Below are positions 1-9,299 of a stretch of 64,000 bases of DNA, piece after piece (the first letter of the stretch is position 1; every line of letters starts with the position of its first letter). Below the pieces are notes generated by a model. It searched no databases and was not told the origin of the DNA. It saw only the letters and a list, made by a program, of their open reading frames with translations. This DNA is from Mycobacterium sp. Root265. GTDB taxonomy: Bacteria > Actinomycetota > Actinomycetes > Mycobacteriales > Mycobacteriaceae. The DNA is taken from the NCBI RefSeq assembly GCF_001428895.1, contig NZ_LMJA01000022.1, positions 63,369 through 127,368 of the forward strand. Direction: 5' to 3'. The translations under genes were made by a program, and so were the position numbers.

Positions 1-1005
1 CTCCCGGCCGGTGCGGATCAGGTCGGCGGCGCGCGAGCGCACCTTCTCCGGGTCGCACACCAGCACCGGCGTGCCCTCGGGCAGGTGCGTGGTGAGCAGG
101 GTCAGCGCGTCGGGCTGCAGCACCGGCAGCAGCGCCTCCATCCCGTCGACCGGAATGCCCTCGGCGAGCTTGGCCAGCATGTCGCCGACGCCGCCGGCGA
201 CGGTGTTGTCGGTCTGCGGGCCGGCGTCGACGAGTTGACCCGCGCGTTCCTTGACCGCATCGCTGAGCAGGATCTCCCGGCACGGAACGGCCACCAGGTG
301 ATTGATCTCGATCTCGGTGATGGACCGCTGATCGGCCACCGAGAACATCCGCATCTCGCTGACCTCGTCACCCCAGAACTCGACGCGCACAGGGTGTTCG
401 GCGGTCGGCGGGAAGATGTCGAGGATGCCGCCGCGGACCGCGAACTCGCCGCGCTTGGCCACCATGTCCACCCGGGTGTAGGCCAGCTCGACCAGCCGGG
501 CGATGGTGGCATCGAAATCGGAATCGGCCCCGACGGCGAGCGTCACCGGTTCGATGTCACCGAGGTCGATCACCATCGGCTGTAGCAGCGAGCGGGTGGT
601 GGTGACGACGACCCGCAGCGGTGGCCCCAGGTGTTCGTCCTCGGGATGCGCGAGCCTGCGCAGCAGCATCATCCGGGCGCCGACCGTCTCCACGCCGGGT
701 GAGAGCCGCTCGTGGGGCAGCGTCTCCCAGGACGGGAACAGCGCGACGGCGTCGCCGAAGACGGCCTGCAGTTCGGCGGTCAGGTCGTCGGCCTCGCGGC
801 CGGTGGCGGTCACCACCAGCAGCGGGCCGGTGCGCGCCAGCGCGGCGGCGGCGAACAGCCGCGCGCTGGCCGGCCCGACCATCGCCAGCGAGTCCGGACG
901 GGTCTGTGCGCGGTCGATCAGATCGGTGAAGGTGGGCGAGCTGAGCGCCAGGTCGACGAGCCCCGCGATCGAGTTTTGGACATGCGTGTGCCCCGGTGCG
1001 GTCAT
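1..1005 (-). CDS. mfd: Transcription-repair coupling factor Mfd, N-terminal part (cut by window edge)
   Basis: Mfd is a DNA translocase that removes stalled RNA polymerase at lesions and recruits UvrA. About 335 N-terminal codons lie here and the rest continues past the left edge. The reading frame begins with [16 protein letters not shown] and covers the UvrB-homology region. That region includes the stretch [11 protein letters not shown] and the segment [20 protein letters not shown], which are typical of the UvrA-binding module. The ATG at 1005 was chosen because the nearest upstream ATG (1016) is in another frame and runs straight into a stop. The helicase and translocase domains are outside the window. 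The gene is divergent from the hydrolase at 1151, with a 145 bp spacer between them. Confidence 0.95.
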   Translation of the reverse strand, partial: MTAPGHTHVQNSIAGLVDLALSSPTFTDLIDRAQTRPDSLAMVGPASARLFAAAALARTGPLLVVTATGREADDLTAELQAVFGDAVALFPSWETLPHERLSPGVETVGARMMLLRRLAHPEDEHLGPPLRVVVTTTRSLLQPMVIDLGDIEPVTLAVGADSDFDATIARLVELAYTRVDMVAKRGEFAVRGGILDIFPPTAEHPVRVEFWGDEVSEMRMFSVADQRSITEIEINHLVAVPCREILLSDAVKERAGQLVDAGPQTDNTVAGGVGDMLAKLAEGIPVDGMEALLPVLQPDALTLLTTHLPEGTPVLVCDPEKVRSRAADLIRTGRE

Positions 1006-1150
1006 GATGGCTCCATCCTAGGCGGCACCCTTCAGTGACGAATCTCGCGCCGGAATACCCGGAATTTTGGTGACCGAACGGTGACCGCCACGGTGTTAAC
1101 GTGCTGGCAGGCATTCATGGGGGCGGGGGCGACATGACCGGGGTGACGCG

Positions 1151-2719
1151 GTGACGGTCACGATTCCCCAGGTCACCGCCAGTAATCCCGCGACACTGTC
1201 CGACGCCGCGGCGCAGCTGCAGGCCAAGATCGCCCAGCTGGACACCTCGATCGACACCCAGCGGCGCACGCTGGCCGGGCTGGCCGCCGGCTGGGAGGGC
1301 GACGCGTCCGCGGCCGCCGTGGCCGGCGGCGAGAAGACCCTGGAACGGCTCACCGAACTGCGGCAGCAGCTGCAGACGATCCAGACCACGCTGAGCACCG
1401 GCGGTACCAATCTCACCCCGCTGCGCCAGGCCGTCGTCGACGTCACCCAGCAGGCCGTCGCCCTGGGCGCCACCGTCGGCGCCGACGGCACCGTCACCCC
1501 GTCCGGCAGTGGCGGCCCGATGACCCCGCAGGTCGCCGCCGCCTACAGCACCGTGCTGAAAACGCTGCTGCAGCAGTTCGACGCCGTCGACCAGGCCACC
1601 GCCGATGCCGTCACGAACGCCGCCCCGCTGAACGCTCCCGGCGGCGAGCTGCCCGCCGAACCGCCCCCCGCACCCGATATCGAGGAGCTGAAACCACCCG
1701 AGGGCGCCACCGACACCGAGGTGAACCAGTGGTGGGACAGGCTCAGCCCCGAGGAACAGCAGCGCCTCATCGCCGAGAAGCCGGAGTGGATCGGCAACCT
1801 CGACGGGGTGCCCGGCACGGCACGCGATCTGGCGAACCGGAACCGGCTGGAGACGCTGCGCCGGGACCCGAACCTCACCGACCAGGAGCGCGCGACGATC
1901 GCCGAGATCGACGCCGCCCTCGCCAAGCAGGGCACCCGTCAGCTCCTGGTGGTGGATTTCGACGGCGATCACCCGAAGGTGGCGCTGGCGATCGGCAATG
2001 TCGACACCGCCGATCACGTCAGCGTGTACGTGCCCGGTACCGGCTCCATCCCGTGGGACAACCCGACCGACGGCAACGACCTGCCGGCCTACATCGAGCA
2101 GTCGGAATGGCTGAAGACCGAGACCGAGCGGGTGCTGCTGGACGCGGGCAAGACCGACGAGACCGTGGCGACCGTCGCCTGGCTGGGCTACGAGCCGCCG
2201 TCCAACGTCCTGCAGGCCACCCGCCCGCACTACGCGGACGACAACGCCCCCGAGCTCGCCTCGTTCATCAACGGCATCGACAGTTCACGCGACACCGACC
2301 CGCATCTGACGGTGCTCGGGCACTCCTACGGGTCCACCCTGGCCAGCGAGGCGCTGCAACGCGGCACCGCCGCCGATGATGTGGTGTTCATGGGATCTCC
2401 GGGACTGGAGACCGACCCGCAGCAGTACCGGGTGCCGACATCGGTTCAGGATCTGCACCTGTCCGAAGGGCACGTCTACGTCCAGCACGCCAAAGACGAC
2501 CTGGTGGCCAATGCGCGCATCTTCGGCCAGACGATCCCCTCGGACCTGGTCGGCTTCACCGACCTGTCCACCAATGCCGAGACCACCGCGCTGGGCCCGC
2601 GCGACGAATCGACGGGCCACAGCAGGTATTCGTTCGTCGACACCACTGCCCTCTACAACCAGGCGGTGGTGGTGGCCGGACTGGGACAAGACGACCGCTA
2701 CGTGAAGGTGGAGCCGTGA
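1151..2719 (+). CDS. WXG100-like N-terminus plus alpha/beta hydrolase (DUF1023 type)
   Basis: A 522-residue protein in two parts. Residues 1-110 are helical, with a WXG-like turn (GWEG near residue 48) resembling ESAT-6/WXG100 proteins. A Pro/Gly-rich linker follows. Residues about 255-520 form an alpha/beta hydrolase domain of the DUF1023 family, with the nucleophile elbow GHSYG (Ser392). No classical signal peptide is visible. In mycobacteria this layout suggests a hydrolase related to type VII secretion, but the substrate is unknown. The start is GTG, because upstream ATG codons are out of frame. It is coupled to the downstream lipoprotein gene by an overlap at the stop codon, so the two are probably one transcript. 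From memory it resembles the Rv2797c/lppV pair of M. tuberculosis. Confidence 0.85.
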   Translation: MTVTIPQVTASNPATLSDAAAQLQAKIAQLDTSIDTQRRTLAGLAAGWEGDASAAAVAGGEKTLERLTELRQQLQTIQTTLSTGGTNLTPLRQAVVDVTQQAVALGATVGADGTVTPSGSGGPMTPQVAAAYSTVLKTLLQQFDAVDQATADAVTNAAPLNAPGGELPAEPPPAPDIEELKPPEGATDTEVNQWWDRLSPEEQQRLIAEKPEWIGNLDGVPGTARDLANRNRLETLRRDPNLTDQERATIAEIDAALAKQGTRQLLVVDFDGDHPKVALAIGNVDTADHVSVYVPGTGSIPWDNPTDGNDLPAYIEQSEWLKTETERVLLDAGKTDETVATVAWLGYEPPSNVLQATRPHYADDNAPELASFINGIDSSRDTDPHLTVLGHSYGSTLASEALQRGTAADDVVFMGSPGLETDPQQYRVPTSVQDLHLSEGHVYVQHAKDDLVANARIFGQTIPSDLVGFTDLSTNAETTALGPRDESTGHSRYSFVDTTALYNQAVVVAGLGQDDRYVKVEP

Positions 2720-3279
2720 TGGGACGACTGATACTCGCGCTGGCGATGGTGCTCGCGCTGGCGGGGTGCGGCCATATGTTTGACACCATGCCCCCGGTCA
2801 CAGGCGAAGGCGATCACGGCTACGGCACGCCCGAGGAACTCGGCACCCTGCTGGAGCGTCGCGACGCCGAACAGGTCATCGCCGACCGCGACCGGATGAT
2901 CGGCGAGATCACCACCGCGCTCGGCGATATCGTGCCCGGCGCACGGTGGCTGCCGCACGGCGAACCGCATTCCTCGGTGTGCGGTGACTTCGGGTCAACC
3001 GACGGCAGCATCTACTTCAGCCCGCATTACGTGTCGAAGGTGCCCGTGCCCGCCGCGCTGTGGGATCAGGCCTCCCGGACCGTCATCGACATCGCCGCGA
3101 AGTTCGGCTACACCGATGTCGTCAGCCGCACCGAGAACGCCACCGACGATGTCGCCAAGGATCTGACCATCCGGGACGCCGACAACGGCCGGCTCGCGTT
3201 CGGATCGATGCAGGCGTCCACCATGTACGTCGGTACCGGGTGTTACCTGACCGCCGAGCAGAAGCAGCAGGCCCGCTAG
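2719..3279 (+). CDS. lppV: Lipoprotein, LppV-like
   Basis: A protein of about 186 residues with a lipoprotein signal: a hydrophobic N-terminus ending in the lipobox LALAGC (Cys17). It should be lipidated and anchored in the cell envelope. The mature part has three further cysteines (one in SSVCGDFG, one in GTGCYL) and no catalytic motif that I recognise. The start overlaps the stop of the upstream hydrolase (a GTG at 2716 is an alternative), which implies translational coupling and shared expression. The symbol rests on the remembered lppV neighbourhood in M. tuberculosis and on general similarity, so it is tentative. The 3' end overlaps the convergent TetR gene by 4 bp. Confidence 0.8.
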   Translation: MGRLILALAMVLALAGCGHMFDTMPPVTGEGDHGYGTPEELGTLLERRDAEQVIADRDRMIGEITTALGDIVPGARWLPHGEPHSSVCGDFGSTDGSIYFSPHYVSKVPVPAALWDQASRTVIDIAAKFGYTDVVSRTENATDDVAKDLTIRDADNGRLAFGSMQASTMYVGTGCYLTAEQKQQAR

Positions 3280-3908
3280 TCCTCGAGCTTGGGATCCGGC
3301 TCCAGATGCGTCAGCCCGTTCCAGCACAGGTTGACCACGTGCGCGGCCACGACCTCCTTGGGCGGCTCACGCACATCGAGCCACCACTGCGCCGTCATCG
3401 ACACCGACCCGACCAGCGCCTGGGCGTACAGCGGCGCCAGATCCGGATCCAGACCGCGCCGGGAGAAGTCCCCGGCCAGGATGGAGGCCACCTGGTTGAC
3501 GGCGTCGTTGAGCAGCGTCGCGTAGGTGCCCTCGGTGATGGCCGCCGGGGAGTCGCGGATGAGGATGCGGAACCCGTCGGTGTGTTCCTCGACGTAGGTC
3601 AGCAGGGCCAGCGCCACCAGCTCGACGCGCACCCGGGACCGGTTGTTGGTCAGCGAGGCGGTGATCCGGTCCAGCAGGGTGGACATCTCGCGGTCGACGA
3701 CGACCGCGTAGAGGCCCTCCTTGCCGCCGAAATGCTCGTAGACGACGGGTTTGGACACGTTGGCGCGCTGCGCGATCTCCTCCACCGAGGTGCCGTCATA
3801 GCCGCGTTCGGCGAACAGGGACCTGGCGATCGCGATGAGCTGTTGACGACGTTCGCTGCCGGTCATCCGGGCGCGGGGCGCACGAGTCTCTTTATCAGGT
3901 GCAGCCAC
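3276..3908 (-). CDS. TetR-family transcriptional regulator
   Basis: A regulator of about 210 residues. The N-terminal TetR helix-turn-helix runs from SERRQQLIAIARSLFAERG through VEEIAQRANVSKPVVYEHF to GGKEGLYAVVVDRE. The C-terminal ligand-binding domain includes the segment MTAQWWLDVREPP. The open frame extends upstream into tRNA-Gln, so that start is impossible. I chose the GTG at 3908, and an ATG at 3866 (196 residues) is a good alternative. By position between mfd and glmU it corresponds to the Rv1019 regulator of M. tuberculosis. Its ligand and targets are not evident from sequence. Confidence 0.88.
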   Translation of the reverse strand: MAAPDKETRAPRARMTGSERRQQLIAIARSLFAERGYDGTSVEEIAQRANVSKPVVYEHFGGKEGLYAVVVDREMSTLLDRITASLTNNRSRVRVELVALALLTYVEEHTDGFRILIRDSPAAITEGTYATLLNDAVNQVASILAGDFSRRGLDPDLAPLYAQALVGSVSMTAQWWLDVREPPKEVVAAHVVNLCWNGLTHLEPDPKLED

Positions 3909-3952
3909 ACCGAGGAGCCTATAGCTTTCGACTAGAGTCTCGGGTTGATCAG

Positions 3953-4024
3953 TCCGTCGTGGTGTAATCGGCAGCACCTCTGATTTTGGTTCAGATAGTT
4001 CAGGTTCGAGTCCTGGCGACGGAG
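3953..4024 (+). tRNA. glnT: tRNA-Gln (anticodon TTG)
   Basis: The 72 nt cloverleaf has acceptor arms TCCGTCG/CGACGGA, an anticodon stem TCTGA/TCAGA enclosing the loop TTTTGGT (anticodon TTG), and the T-loop GGTTCGAGTCC. CA follows the discriminator base, but the full CCA is not encoded. A -10-like TAGAGT lies at 3933-3938. The symbol is a generic guess. glmU follows 52 nt downstream. Confidence 0.93.
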
Positions 4025-4076
4025 CAACCCTGCCGTGAGCGACCCCGAACTGACCGCGTCGCCGGAGGAGAAATCC

Positions 4077-5522
4077 GTGTCAACCACCGAAACCGCCGTG
4101 ATCGTGCTGGCCGCCGGCGCGGGCACCCGGATGCGCTCGGCCACCCCCAAGGTGCTGCACCCCCTCGGCGGGCGAAGCATGCTGGCCCACGTCCTGCACG
4201 CGCTGAACGCGCTCACCCCCACCCACATCGTGGTGGTGGTCGGGCACGGCCGCGACCAGGTTAACGACGAGGTGACCCGGGTCGCCGCCCGCACCAACAG
4301 CCGGATCAGCACCGTGGTGCAGGACGAACAACTCGGGACCGGGCACGCCGTCAGCGTCGGACTCTCCGGTCTGCCCGACGACTTCACCGGCACCGTGGTG
4401 GTCACCACCGCCGATGTGCCGTTGCTCGGCGGGGCCACCCTGACCACCCTGGCCGCCGCGCATGCGGGCGCCCGGGCCACCATCCTGACCACCACGCTGG
4501 CCGACCCCACCGGATACGGGCGCATCATCCGGGACGCCGAGGGTGAGGTGGCGGCCATCGTCGAGCAGGCCGACGCCGACGAGGCCCAGCGGTCCATCGC
4601 CGAGATCAATTCCGGGGTGTACGCCTTCGAGGCCGCCGCGCTGCGCTCGGCGCTGACCCGGCTGAGCACCGACAACGCCCAGGGCGAGCTGTACATCACC
4701 GATGCGGTGGCCATCCTGCGTGCCGAGGGGCACACCGTGCGCGCCCAGCACGTCGCCGACACCACCGAGGTCTCCGGGGTCAACGACCGCGTCCAGCTCG
4801 CCGCGCTGGGCGCCGAGCTGAACCGGCGCACCGTCGAACGCCATCAGCGGGCCGGGGTGACGATCATCGACCCGGCCACCACCTGGATCGACGTGGACGT
4901 GGAGATCGGTGCCGACACCGTCGTGCATCCGGGCACCCAGCTGCTCGGCGCCACCGCGATCGGCACCGACTGCACCATCGGACCCGGCAGCACGCTCACC
5001 TCCATGGAGATCGGTGACGGCGCGTCGGTCATCCGCACCCACGGCGAGCTGTCGGTCATCGGGGCGGGCGCCACCGTCGGACCGTTCACCTATCTGCGGC
5101 CGGGCACCGAACTGGGCGCCGACGGCAAGCTCGGCGCGTTCGTCGAGACCAAGAACTCGAAGATCGGCACTGGCACCAAGGTGCCGCACCTGACCTATGT
5201 CGGGGACGCCGACATCGGCGAGCAGAGCAACATCGGCGCCTCCAGCGTCTTCGTCAACTACGACGGTGAGACCAAGCGCCGCACCACGATCGGCTCCCAC
5301 GTCAGGACCGGTTCGGACACCATGTTCGTGGCCCCGGTGACCGTCGGGGATGGCGCCTACACCGGGGCAGGCACCGTCCTGCGCGACGACGTTCCGCCCG
5401 GCGCGCTGGCCGTCTCGGACAATACGCAGCGCACCATCGAGGGGTGGGTGCTGCGCAAGCGCCCAGCAAGCGCGTCGGCCGAGGCCGCACGCAACGCCGG
5501 GGCACCCGAACCCGACGCCTGA
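4077..5522 (+). CDS. glmU: Bifunctional GlmU: N-acetylglucosamine-1-P uridyltransferase / glucosamine-1-P acetyltransferase
   Basis: Makes UDP-GlcNAc for peptidoglycan and arabinogalactan linker synthesis in the cytoplasm. The N-terminal pyrophosphorylase domain begins with [14 protein letters not shown] and has the lysine motif PKVLHPLGG. The C-terminal left-handed beta-helix is made of hexapeptide repeats and contains [20 protein letters not shown] and [19 protein letters not shown], typical of the acetyl-CoA site. The GTG at 4077 was chosen because GGAGGAG sits just upstream (4064-4070) and the resulting N-terminus matches known mycobacterial GlmU. A longer frame from 4035 exists but would begin only 11 nt after tRNA-Gln. 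It is followed by prs, as in other actinobacteria. Confidence 0.97.
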   Translation: MSTTETAVIVLAAGAGTRMRSATPKVLHPLGGRSMLAHVLHALNALTPTHIVVVVGHGRDQVNDEVTRVAARTNSRISTVVQDEQLGTGHAVSVGLSGLPDDFTGTVVVTTADVPLLGGATLTTLAAAHAGARATILTTTLADPTGYGRIIRDAEGEVAAIVEQADADEAQRSIAEINSGVYAFEAAALRSALTRLSTDNAQGELYITDAVAILRAEGHTVRAQHVADTTEVSGVNDRVQLAALGAELNRRTVERHQRAGVTIIDPATTWIDVDVEIGADTVVHPGTQLLGATAIGTDCTIGPGSTLTSMEIGDGASVIRTHGELSVIGAGATVGPFTYLRPGTELGADGKLGAFVETKNSKIGTGTKVPHLTYVGDADIGEQSNIGASSVFVNYDGETKRRTTIGSHVRTGSDTMFVAPVTVGDGAYTGAGTVLRDDVPPGALAVSDNTQRTIEGWVLRKRPASASAEAARNAGAPEPDA

Positions 5523-5610
5523 TGTTGGCGTTCCGGTAACCCGGCCACGACCGGTCAGGAAAGCTACGTACGATTGGCGCGTAATCGACCCGACTGGCGA
5601 AGGCACCTAA

Positions 5611-6591
5611 ATGAGCCACGACTGGACCGACAACCGTAAGAACCTGATGCTCTTCTCGGGTCGGGCCCACCCCGAGCTGGCCGAGCAGGTGGCCAAGGAA
5701 CTCGATGTTCCGGTCACCGCGCAGACCGCGCGCGACTTCGCCAACGGTGAGATCTTCGTCCGTTTCGACGAATCGGTACGTGGCTGCGACGCCTTCGTAC
5801 TGCAGAGCCATCCCGCGCCACTGAACCAGTGGTTGATGGAACAGCTCCTCATGATCGACGCGCTCAAGCGCGGTAGCGCCAAGCGGATCACCGCGATCCT
5901 GCCGTTCTACCCGTACGCGCGCCAGGACAAGAAGCACCGTGGCCGTGAACCCATCTCCGCGCGCCTGGTCGCCGATCTGTACAAGACCGCCGGCGCCGAC
6001 CGCATCGTCACCGTCGATCTGCACACCGACCAGATCCAGGGCTTCTTCGACGGCCCGGTGGATCACATGCGCGCCCAGAAGCTGCTCACCGGGTACATCG
6101 CGGAGAATTACGCCGACGCCGACAAGGTCGTCGTCTCCCCCGACTCCGGCCGGGTGCGCGTCGCCGAGAAGTGGGCCGACGCGCTCGGCGGTGTGCCGCT
6201 GGCGTTCATCCACAAGACCCGTGATCCGTTGGTGCCCAACCAGGTCAAGTCCAACCGGGTGGTCGGCGAGGTCAGGGGCAAGACCTGCATCCTGACCGAC
6301 GACATGATCGACACCGGCGGCACCATCGCCGGCGCGGTCAACCTGCTGCGCGAGGACGGGGCCAAGGACGTCATCATCGCCGCGACGCACGGCGTGCTGT
6401 CCGACCCGGCCGCCCAGCGACTGGCCGACTGCGGCGCGCGGGAAGTCATCGTCACCAACACCCTGCCCATCGGCGAGGAGAAGCGGTTCCCGCAGCTCAC
6501 CGTGCTCTCGATCGCGCCGCTGCTGGCCAACACCATCCGGGCGGTGTTCGACAACGGTTCGGTCACCGGATTGTTCGACGGATCCGCGTAA
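5611..6591 (+). CDS. prs: Ribose-phosphate pyrophosphokinase (PRPP synthetase)
   Basis: A 326-residue class I PRPP synthetase. It makes phosphoribosyl pyrophosphate from ribose-5-phosphate and ATP for nucleotide, His and Trp synthesis, and in mycobacteria also for decaprenyl-phosphoryl-arabinose. Visible motifs are GRAHPELAEQVAKELDV at the N-terminus, the Mg/ATP region VDLHTDQIQGFFDGPVDHM, and the PRPP-binding loop CILTDDMIDTGGTI. Length and end-to-end similarity fit the family. It lies 88 bp after glmU, with a possible -10 (TACGAT, 5569-5574) in the gap, so it may be expressed both with glmU and from its own promoter. Confidence 0.97.
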   Translation: MSHDWTDNRKNLMLFSGRAHPELAEQVAKELDVPVTAQTARDFANGEIFVRFDESVRGCDAFVLQSHPAPLNQWLMEQLLMIDALKRGSAKRITAILPFYPYARQDKKHRGREPISARLVADLYKTAGADRIVTVDLHTDQIQGFFDGPVDHMRAQKLLTGYIAENYADADKVVVSPDSGRVRVAEKWADALGGVPLAFIHKTRDPLVPNQVKSNRVVGEVRGKTCILTDDMIDTGGTIAGAVNLLREDGAKDVIIAATHGVLSDPAAQRLADCGAREVIVTNTLPIGEEKRFPQLTVLSIAPLLANTIRAVFDNGSVTGLFDGSA

Positions 6592-6593
6592 CC

Positions 6594-6932
6594 GTGGCGC
6601 GAATCCTCCACAACCCGAAGTGCTCGACCTCGCGCAAGACGCTGGATCTGTTGCGCGAGAACGGTATCGAGCCCGAGATCGTGCTGTACCTGAAGACCCC
6701 GCCCTCGCGGGCCGAGCTGGCCGCCATGATCGCCGATGCCGGGATCGACGTGCGCTCGGCTGTCCGCAAACGCGAATCCCTCTACAGCGAACTGGGTTTG
6801 GCCGACGCCTCCGATGACGAGCTACTCGACGCGATGGCAGAACATCCGATTCTGATCGAACGGCCGTTCGTGGTCACCGACAAGGGCACCCGGCTGACGC
6901 GCCCGATCGACAAGGTCCACGAGATCTTGTGA
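6594..6932 (+). CDS. arsC: ArsC-family arsenate reductase-like protein (glutaredoxin-coupled type)
   Basis: A 112-residue thioredoxin-fold protein with the ArsC/Spx-family N-terminus ILHNPKCSTSRKTLDLL, in which Cys10 is the predicted arsenate-attacking residue. A C-terminal segment RPFVVTDKGTRLTRP holds the arginines that bind the oxyanion in this family. It begins 2 bp after the prs stop and overlaps lpqT by 4 bp, so it is embedded in the prs-lpqT transcript. No arsenic efflux or ArsR gene is nearby, so arsenate reduction as the physiological role is inferred from the family only. As I recall, M. tuberculosis lacks this gene between prsA and lpqT. Confidence 0.85.
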   Translation: MARILHNPKCSTSRKTLDLLRENGIEPEIVLYLKTPPSRAELAAMIADAGIDVRSAVRKRESLYSELGLADASDDELLDAMAEHPILIERPFVVTDKGTRLTRPIDKVHEIL

Positions 6933-7600
6933 GAGCTGCACTTGCGGCGCTGGCGGCCGCGGCGACGCTGCTGACCGGCTGCGGTGAAGCCACCCCGGAC
7001 TACCAGTCGTTGCTGTCGACCACCCCGGCACAGCCGACCCAGACCACCTCGCAGGAGTCGGTCCCGCTCTCGGCCTACCTGGAGGGCGTCGGGGTGAAAG
7101 GGCAACCGGTCGCCCCGGAGAAGCTCACCGATCTGGCCGTGACGGTGCCCCGGCCGCCGGGCTGGCACGACTACACCAACACCAATCTGGCGCCCGGAAC
7201 CCGGGTGATCGCCGACGGCGAGACCTATCCGACGGCCATGCTGATGGTGTTCACCCTGGACGGCGACTTCGACACCGCGGAGGCGCTCAAGCATGCCGAC
7301 GTCGACGCCGAGGTGTCGGAGAACTTCAAGAAGCTCAACGGTTCTCGCGATGACTTCAAGGGTTTTCCGTCCTCGATGATCGAGGGCACCTACGACGTCA
7401 GCGGGCAACGCATGCAGGCCTACAACCGGATCGTGTTCGCCACCGGGAAGATGCCCGAAAAACCCGCGCCGGGTCAGCTGGAACCCAAAGCGCAGAAGTA
7501 CCTGGTGCAGCTGACCATCACCAGCTTCGCCGATGACGCCGAGGCCAAGGGCGCGGCGATCGAGCAGATCATCTCGGGGTTCAACGTCGCGGCGAAGTAG
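6929..7600 (+). CDS. lpqT: Lipoprotein LpqT (LpqN/LpqT family)
   Basis: A 223-residue predicted lipoprotein. The signal peptide MRAALAALAAAATLLTGC ends in the lipobox LLTGC (Cys18) and leads into a Thr/Gln-rich linker. The conserved body contains TVPRPPGWHDYTNTNL and the region KNLNG/FKGFPSSMIEGTYDVSG. It belongs to the same family as the lipoprotein at 35189. The function is unknown, and the family is anchored in the outer leaflet of the plasma membrane. The start GTG overlaps the arsC-like stop by 4 bp. Position next to prs agrees with Rv1016c of M. tuberculosis. Confidence 0.9.
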   Translation: MRAALAALAAAATLLTGCGEATPDYQSLLSTTPAQPTQTTSQESVPLSAYLEGVGVKGQPVAPEKLTDLAVTVPRPPGWHDYTNTNLAPGTRVIADGETYPTAMLMVFTLDGDFDTAEALKHADVDAEVSENFKKLNGSRDDFKGFPSSMIEGTYDVSGQRMQAYNRIVFATGKMPEKPAPGQLEPKAQKYLVQLTITSFADDAEAKGAAIEQIISGFNVAAK

Positions 7601-7614
7601 TTACCCTGGCCACC

Positions 7615-8481
7615 ATGAGTTCATGGACCGCCTCGGACCTGCCTTCCTTCGCCGGCCGCCGCGTCATCGTCACCGGCGCCAACAGCGGGCTCGGGCTGAT
7701 CACCGCGCGCGAACTGGCCCGGGTCGGGGCCTCGGTGGTGCTCGCCGTCCGCAACACCGCCAAGGGCGATGACGCCGCCGCCACGATGACCGGCGATGTC
7801 GCGGTCCGCGCGCTCGATCTGCAGGACCTGGCGTCGGTACGCGCCTTCGCCGAGCAGACCGACGCGGTGGACGTGCTGGTCAACAACGCCGGCATCATGG
7901 CCGTCCCGTACGCGCAGACCGCCGACGGGTTCGAGAGCCAGATCGGCACCAACCATCTCGGGCATTTCGCGCTGACCAACCTGCTGCTGCCCAAGATCAC
8001 CGACCGGGTGGTGACGGTGTCCTCGATGATGCATCTGCTCGGCGTGATCAGCCTCAAGGACCTGAACTGGAAGTCGCGGCCCTACTCGGCGTGGCTGGCC
8101 TACGGGCAGTCCAAGCTGGCCAACCTGCTGTTCACCAGCGAATTGCAACGCAAGCTGACCGCCGCCGGTTCGCCGGTCCTCGCGGTCGCCGCGCACCCCG
8201 GGTACTCGGCGACCAACCTGCAGGGCCAGACCGGCAACACCACCGGCGACAAGTTCTGGAAGGCCGCGAACCGGATCGCCACCGACGCCGACTTCGGGGC
8301 CCGGCAGACGTTGTACGCGGTCGCCGCCGACGTGCCCGGCGACAGTTTCATCGGCCCGCGGTTCGGGATGGGCGGACCGACCGGCCCCAGCCCACGCAGC
8401 CCGCTGGCGCGCAACCCCCGGACCGCTGCCGGGCTGTGGGCGCTGTCCGCGCAGCTCACCGGCACCGAATTTCAGATCTGA
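7615..8481 (+). CDS. Short-chain dehydrogenase/reductase
   Basis: A 288-residue SDR with Rossmann motif VIVTGANSGLGLITAREL, structural motif LVNNAGIM, catalytic Ser in VTVSSMM and catalytic Tyr/Lys in YGQSKLANLLF. The N-terminal TGxxxGxG and an Arg after strand 2 (LAVRNTAKG) suggest NADP(H) preference. It resembles the WW-domain/retinol-dehydrogenase-like SDR group common in actinobacteria, with unknown substrate. It lies 14 bp after lpqT and precedes the rplY promoter region. A relative occurs at 41708-42640 (both share VRNTAKG and the NHLGHFALT motif). Confidence 0.9.
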   Translation: MSSWTASDLPSFAGRRVIVTGANSGLGLITARELARVGASVVLAVRNTAKGDDAAATMTGDVAVRALDLQDLASVRAFAEQTDAVDVLVNNAGIMAVPYAQTADGFESQIGTNHLGHFALTNLLLPKITDRVVTVSSMMHLLGVISLKDLNWKSRPYSAWLAYGQSKLANLLFTSELQRKLTAAGSPVLAVAAHPGYSATNLQGQTGNTTGDKFWKAANRIATDADFGARQTLYAVAADVPGDSFIGPRFGMGGPTGPSPRSPLARNPRTAAGLWALSAQLTGTEFQI

Positions 8482-8494
8482 GGGTGTTCTGGGA

Positions 8495-8500
8495 TAGCCT
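8495..8500 (+). promoter_or_regulatory. Possible -10 element for rplY-pth
   Basis: TAGCCT fits the mycobacterial TANNNT -10 pattern and would give a leader of about 95 nt before rplY. No convincing -35 is seen. The assignment rests on the motif and on its position in the only gap before rplY. Confidence 0.3.
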
Positions 8501-8603
8501 GGGCCCCATCACGGCGAGGGTGGTCCGACCACCGTTATCGACGGGAACTGTCTCTTCGTCCCTGGCCGTGCTTTTCACCACACCGGCACAGGAGTAACGA
8601 CAC

Positions 8604-9278
8604 ATGGCCAAGAACTCGGCCCCCAACAAGCTCACCGCGACCGTGCGCACCCGTACGGGCAAGGGCGCCTCGCGCCAGGCCCGCCGCGACGGCCTCATCC
8701 CCACCGTGCTGTACGGCCACGGCACCGAGCCCCAGCACCTGGAGCTCAACGCGCGCGATTTCGCCGCCGTGATGCGCCACTCCGGCACCAACGCCGTCCT
8801 GACCCTGGACATCGAAGGCACCGAGTCGCTCGCGCTGACCAAGGCGCTGGACATCCACCCGGTCCGCCGCAACATCCAGCACGTCGACCTGCTCGTCGTG
8901 GTGCGTGGCGAGAAGGTCAACGTGGACATCAACGTGCTCGTCGAGGGCGAAGCGGCCCCCGGCACGCTGGTCACCCAGGAAGCCAACACCATCGCCGTCG
9001 AGGCCGAGGCGATGTCCATCCCCGAGCAGATCACCGTGTCGGTCGAGGGCGCCAAGGTCGGCACCCAGATCACCGCCGCTCAGCTCGACCTGCCCAAGGG
9101 CGTCAGCCTGAACGTCGATCCCGAGACCCTGGTGGTCAACGTCGTCGCGGCGCCGACCGCTGAGGACCTGGAGAGCGATGGCGCCGGCGAGGCCGACGAC
9201 ACCGCCGCTCCGGCCGAGGATGACGCCGCCGAGGGCGAGGGCGAAGCAGCCGAGGGCGAAGCCGAAGCCTCCGAGTAA
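8604..9278 (+). CDS. rplY: 50S ribosomal protein L25 (general stress protein Ctc type)
   Basis: A 224-residue long-form L25 that binds 5S rRNA. Residues 1-95 form the L25 domain ([32 protein letters not shown]). Residues 100-190 form the TL5-type beta-barrel domain, with [20 protein letters not shown]. The end is a very acidic Glu/Ala-rich tail, common in actinobacterial L25. A clear ribosome-binding site CAGGAG lies about 10 nt before the ATG. It is followed after 21 bp by pth, the conserved actinobacterial arrangement. Confidence 0.96.
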   Translation: MAKNSAPNKLTATVRTRTGKGASRQARRDGLIPTVLYGHGTEPQHLELNARDFAAVMRHSGTNAVLTLDIEGTESLALTKALDIHPVRRNIQHVDLLVVVRGEKVNVDINVLVEGEAAPGTLVTQEANTIAVEAEAMSIPEQITVSVEGAKVGTQITAAQLDLPKGVSLNVDPETLVVNVVAAPTAEDLESDGAGEADDTAAPAEDDAAEGEGEAAEGEAEASE

Positions 9279-9299
9279 CTCCGGGGAATTTCGTCGACT

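Noticed and set aside
1115-2230. 371-residue minus-strand frame inside the hydrolase gene
   Set aside because: Gly/Val/Arg-rich shadow typical of GC-rich antisense frames; the plus-strand product has clear hydrolase motifs.
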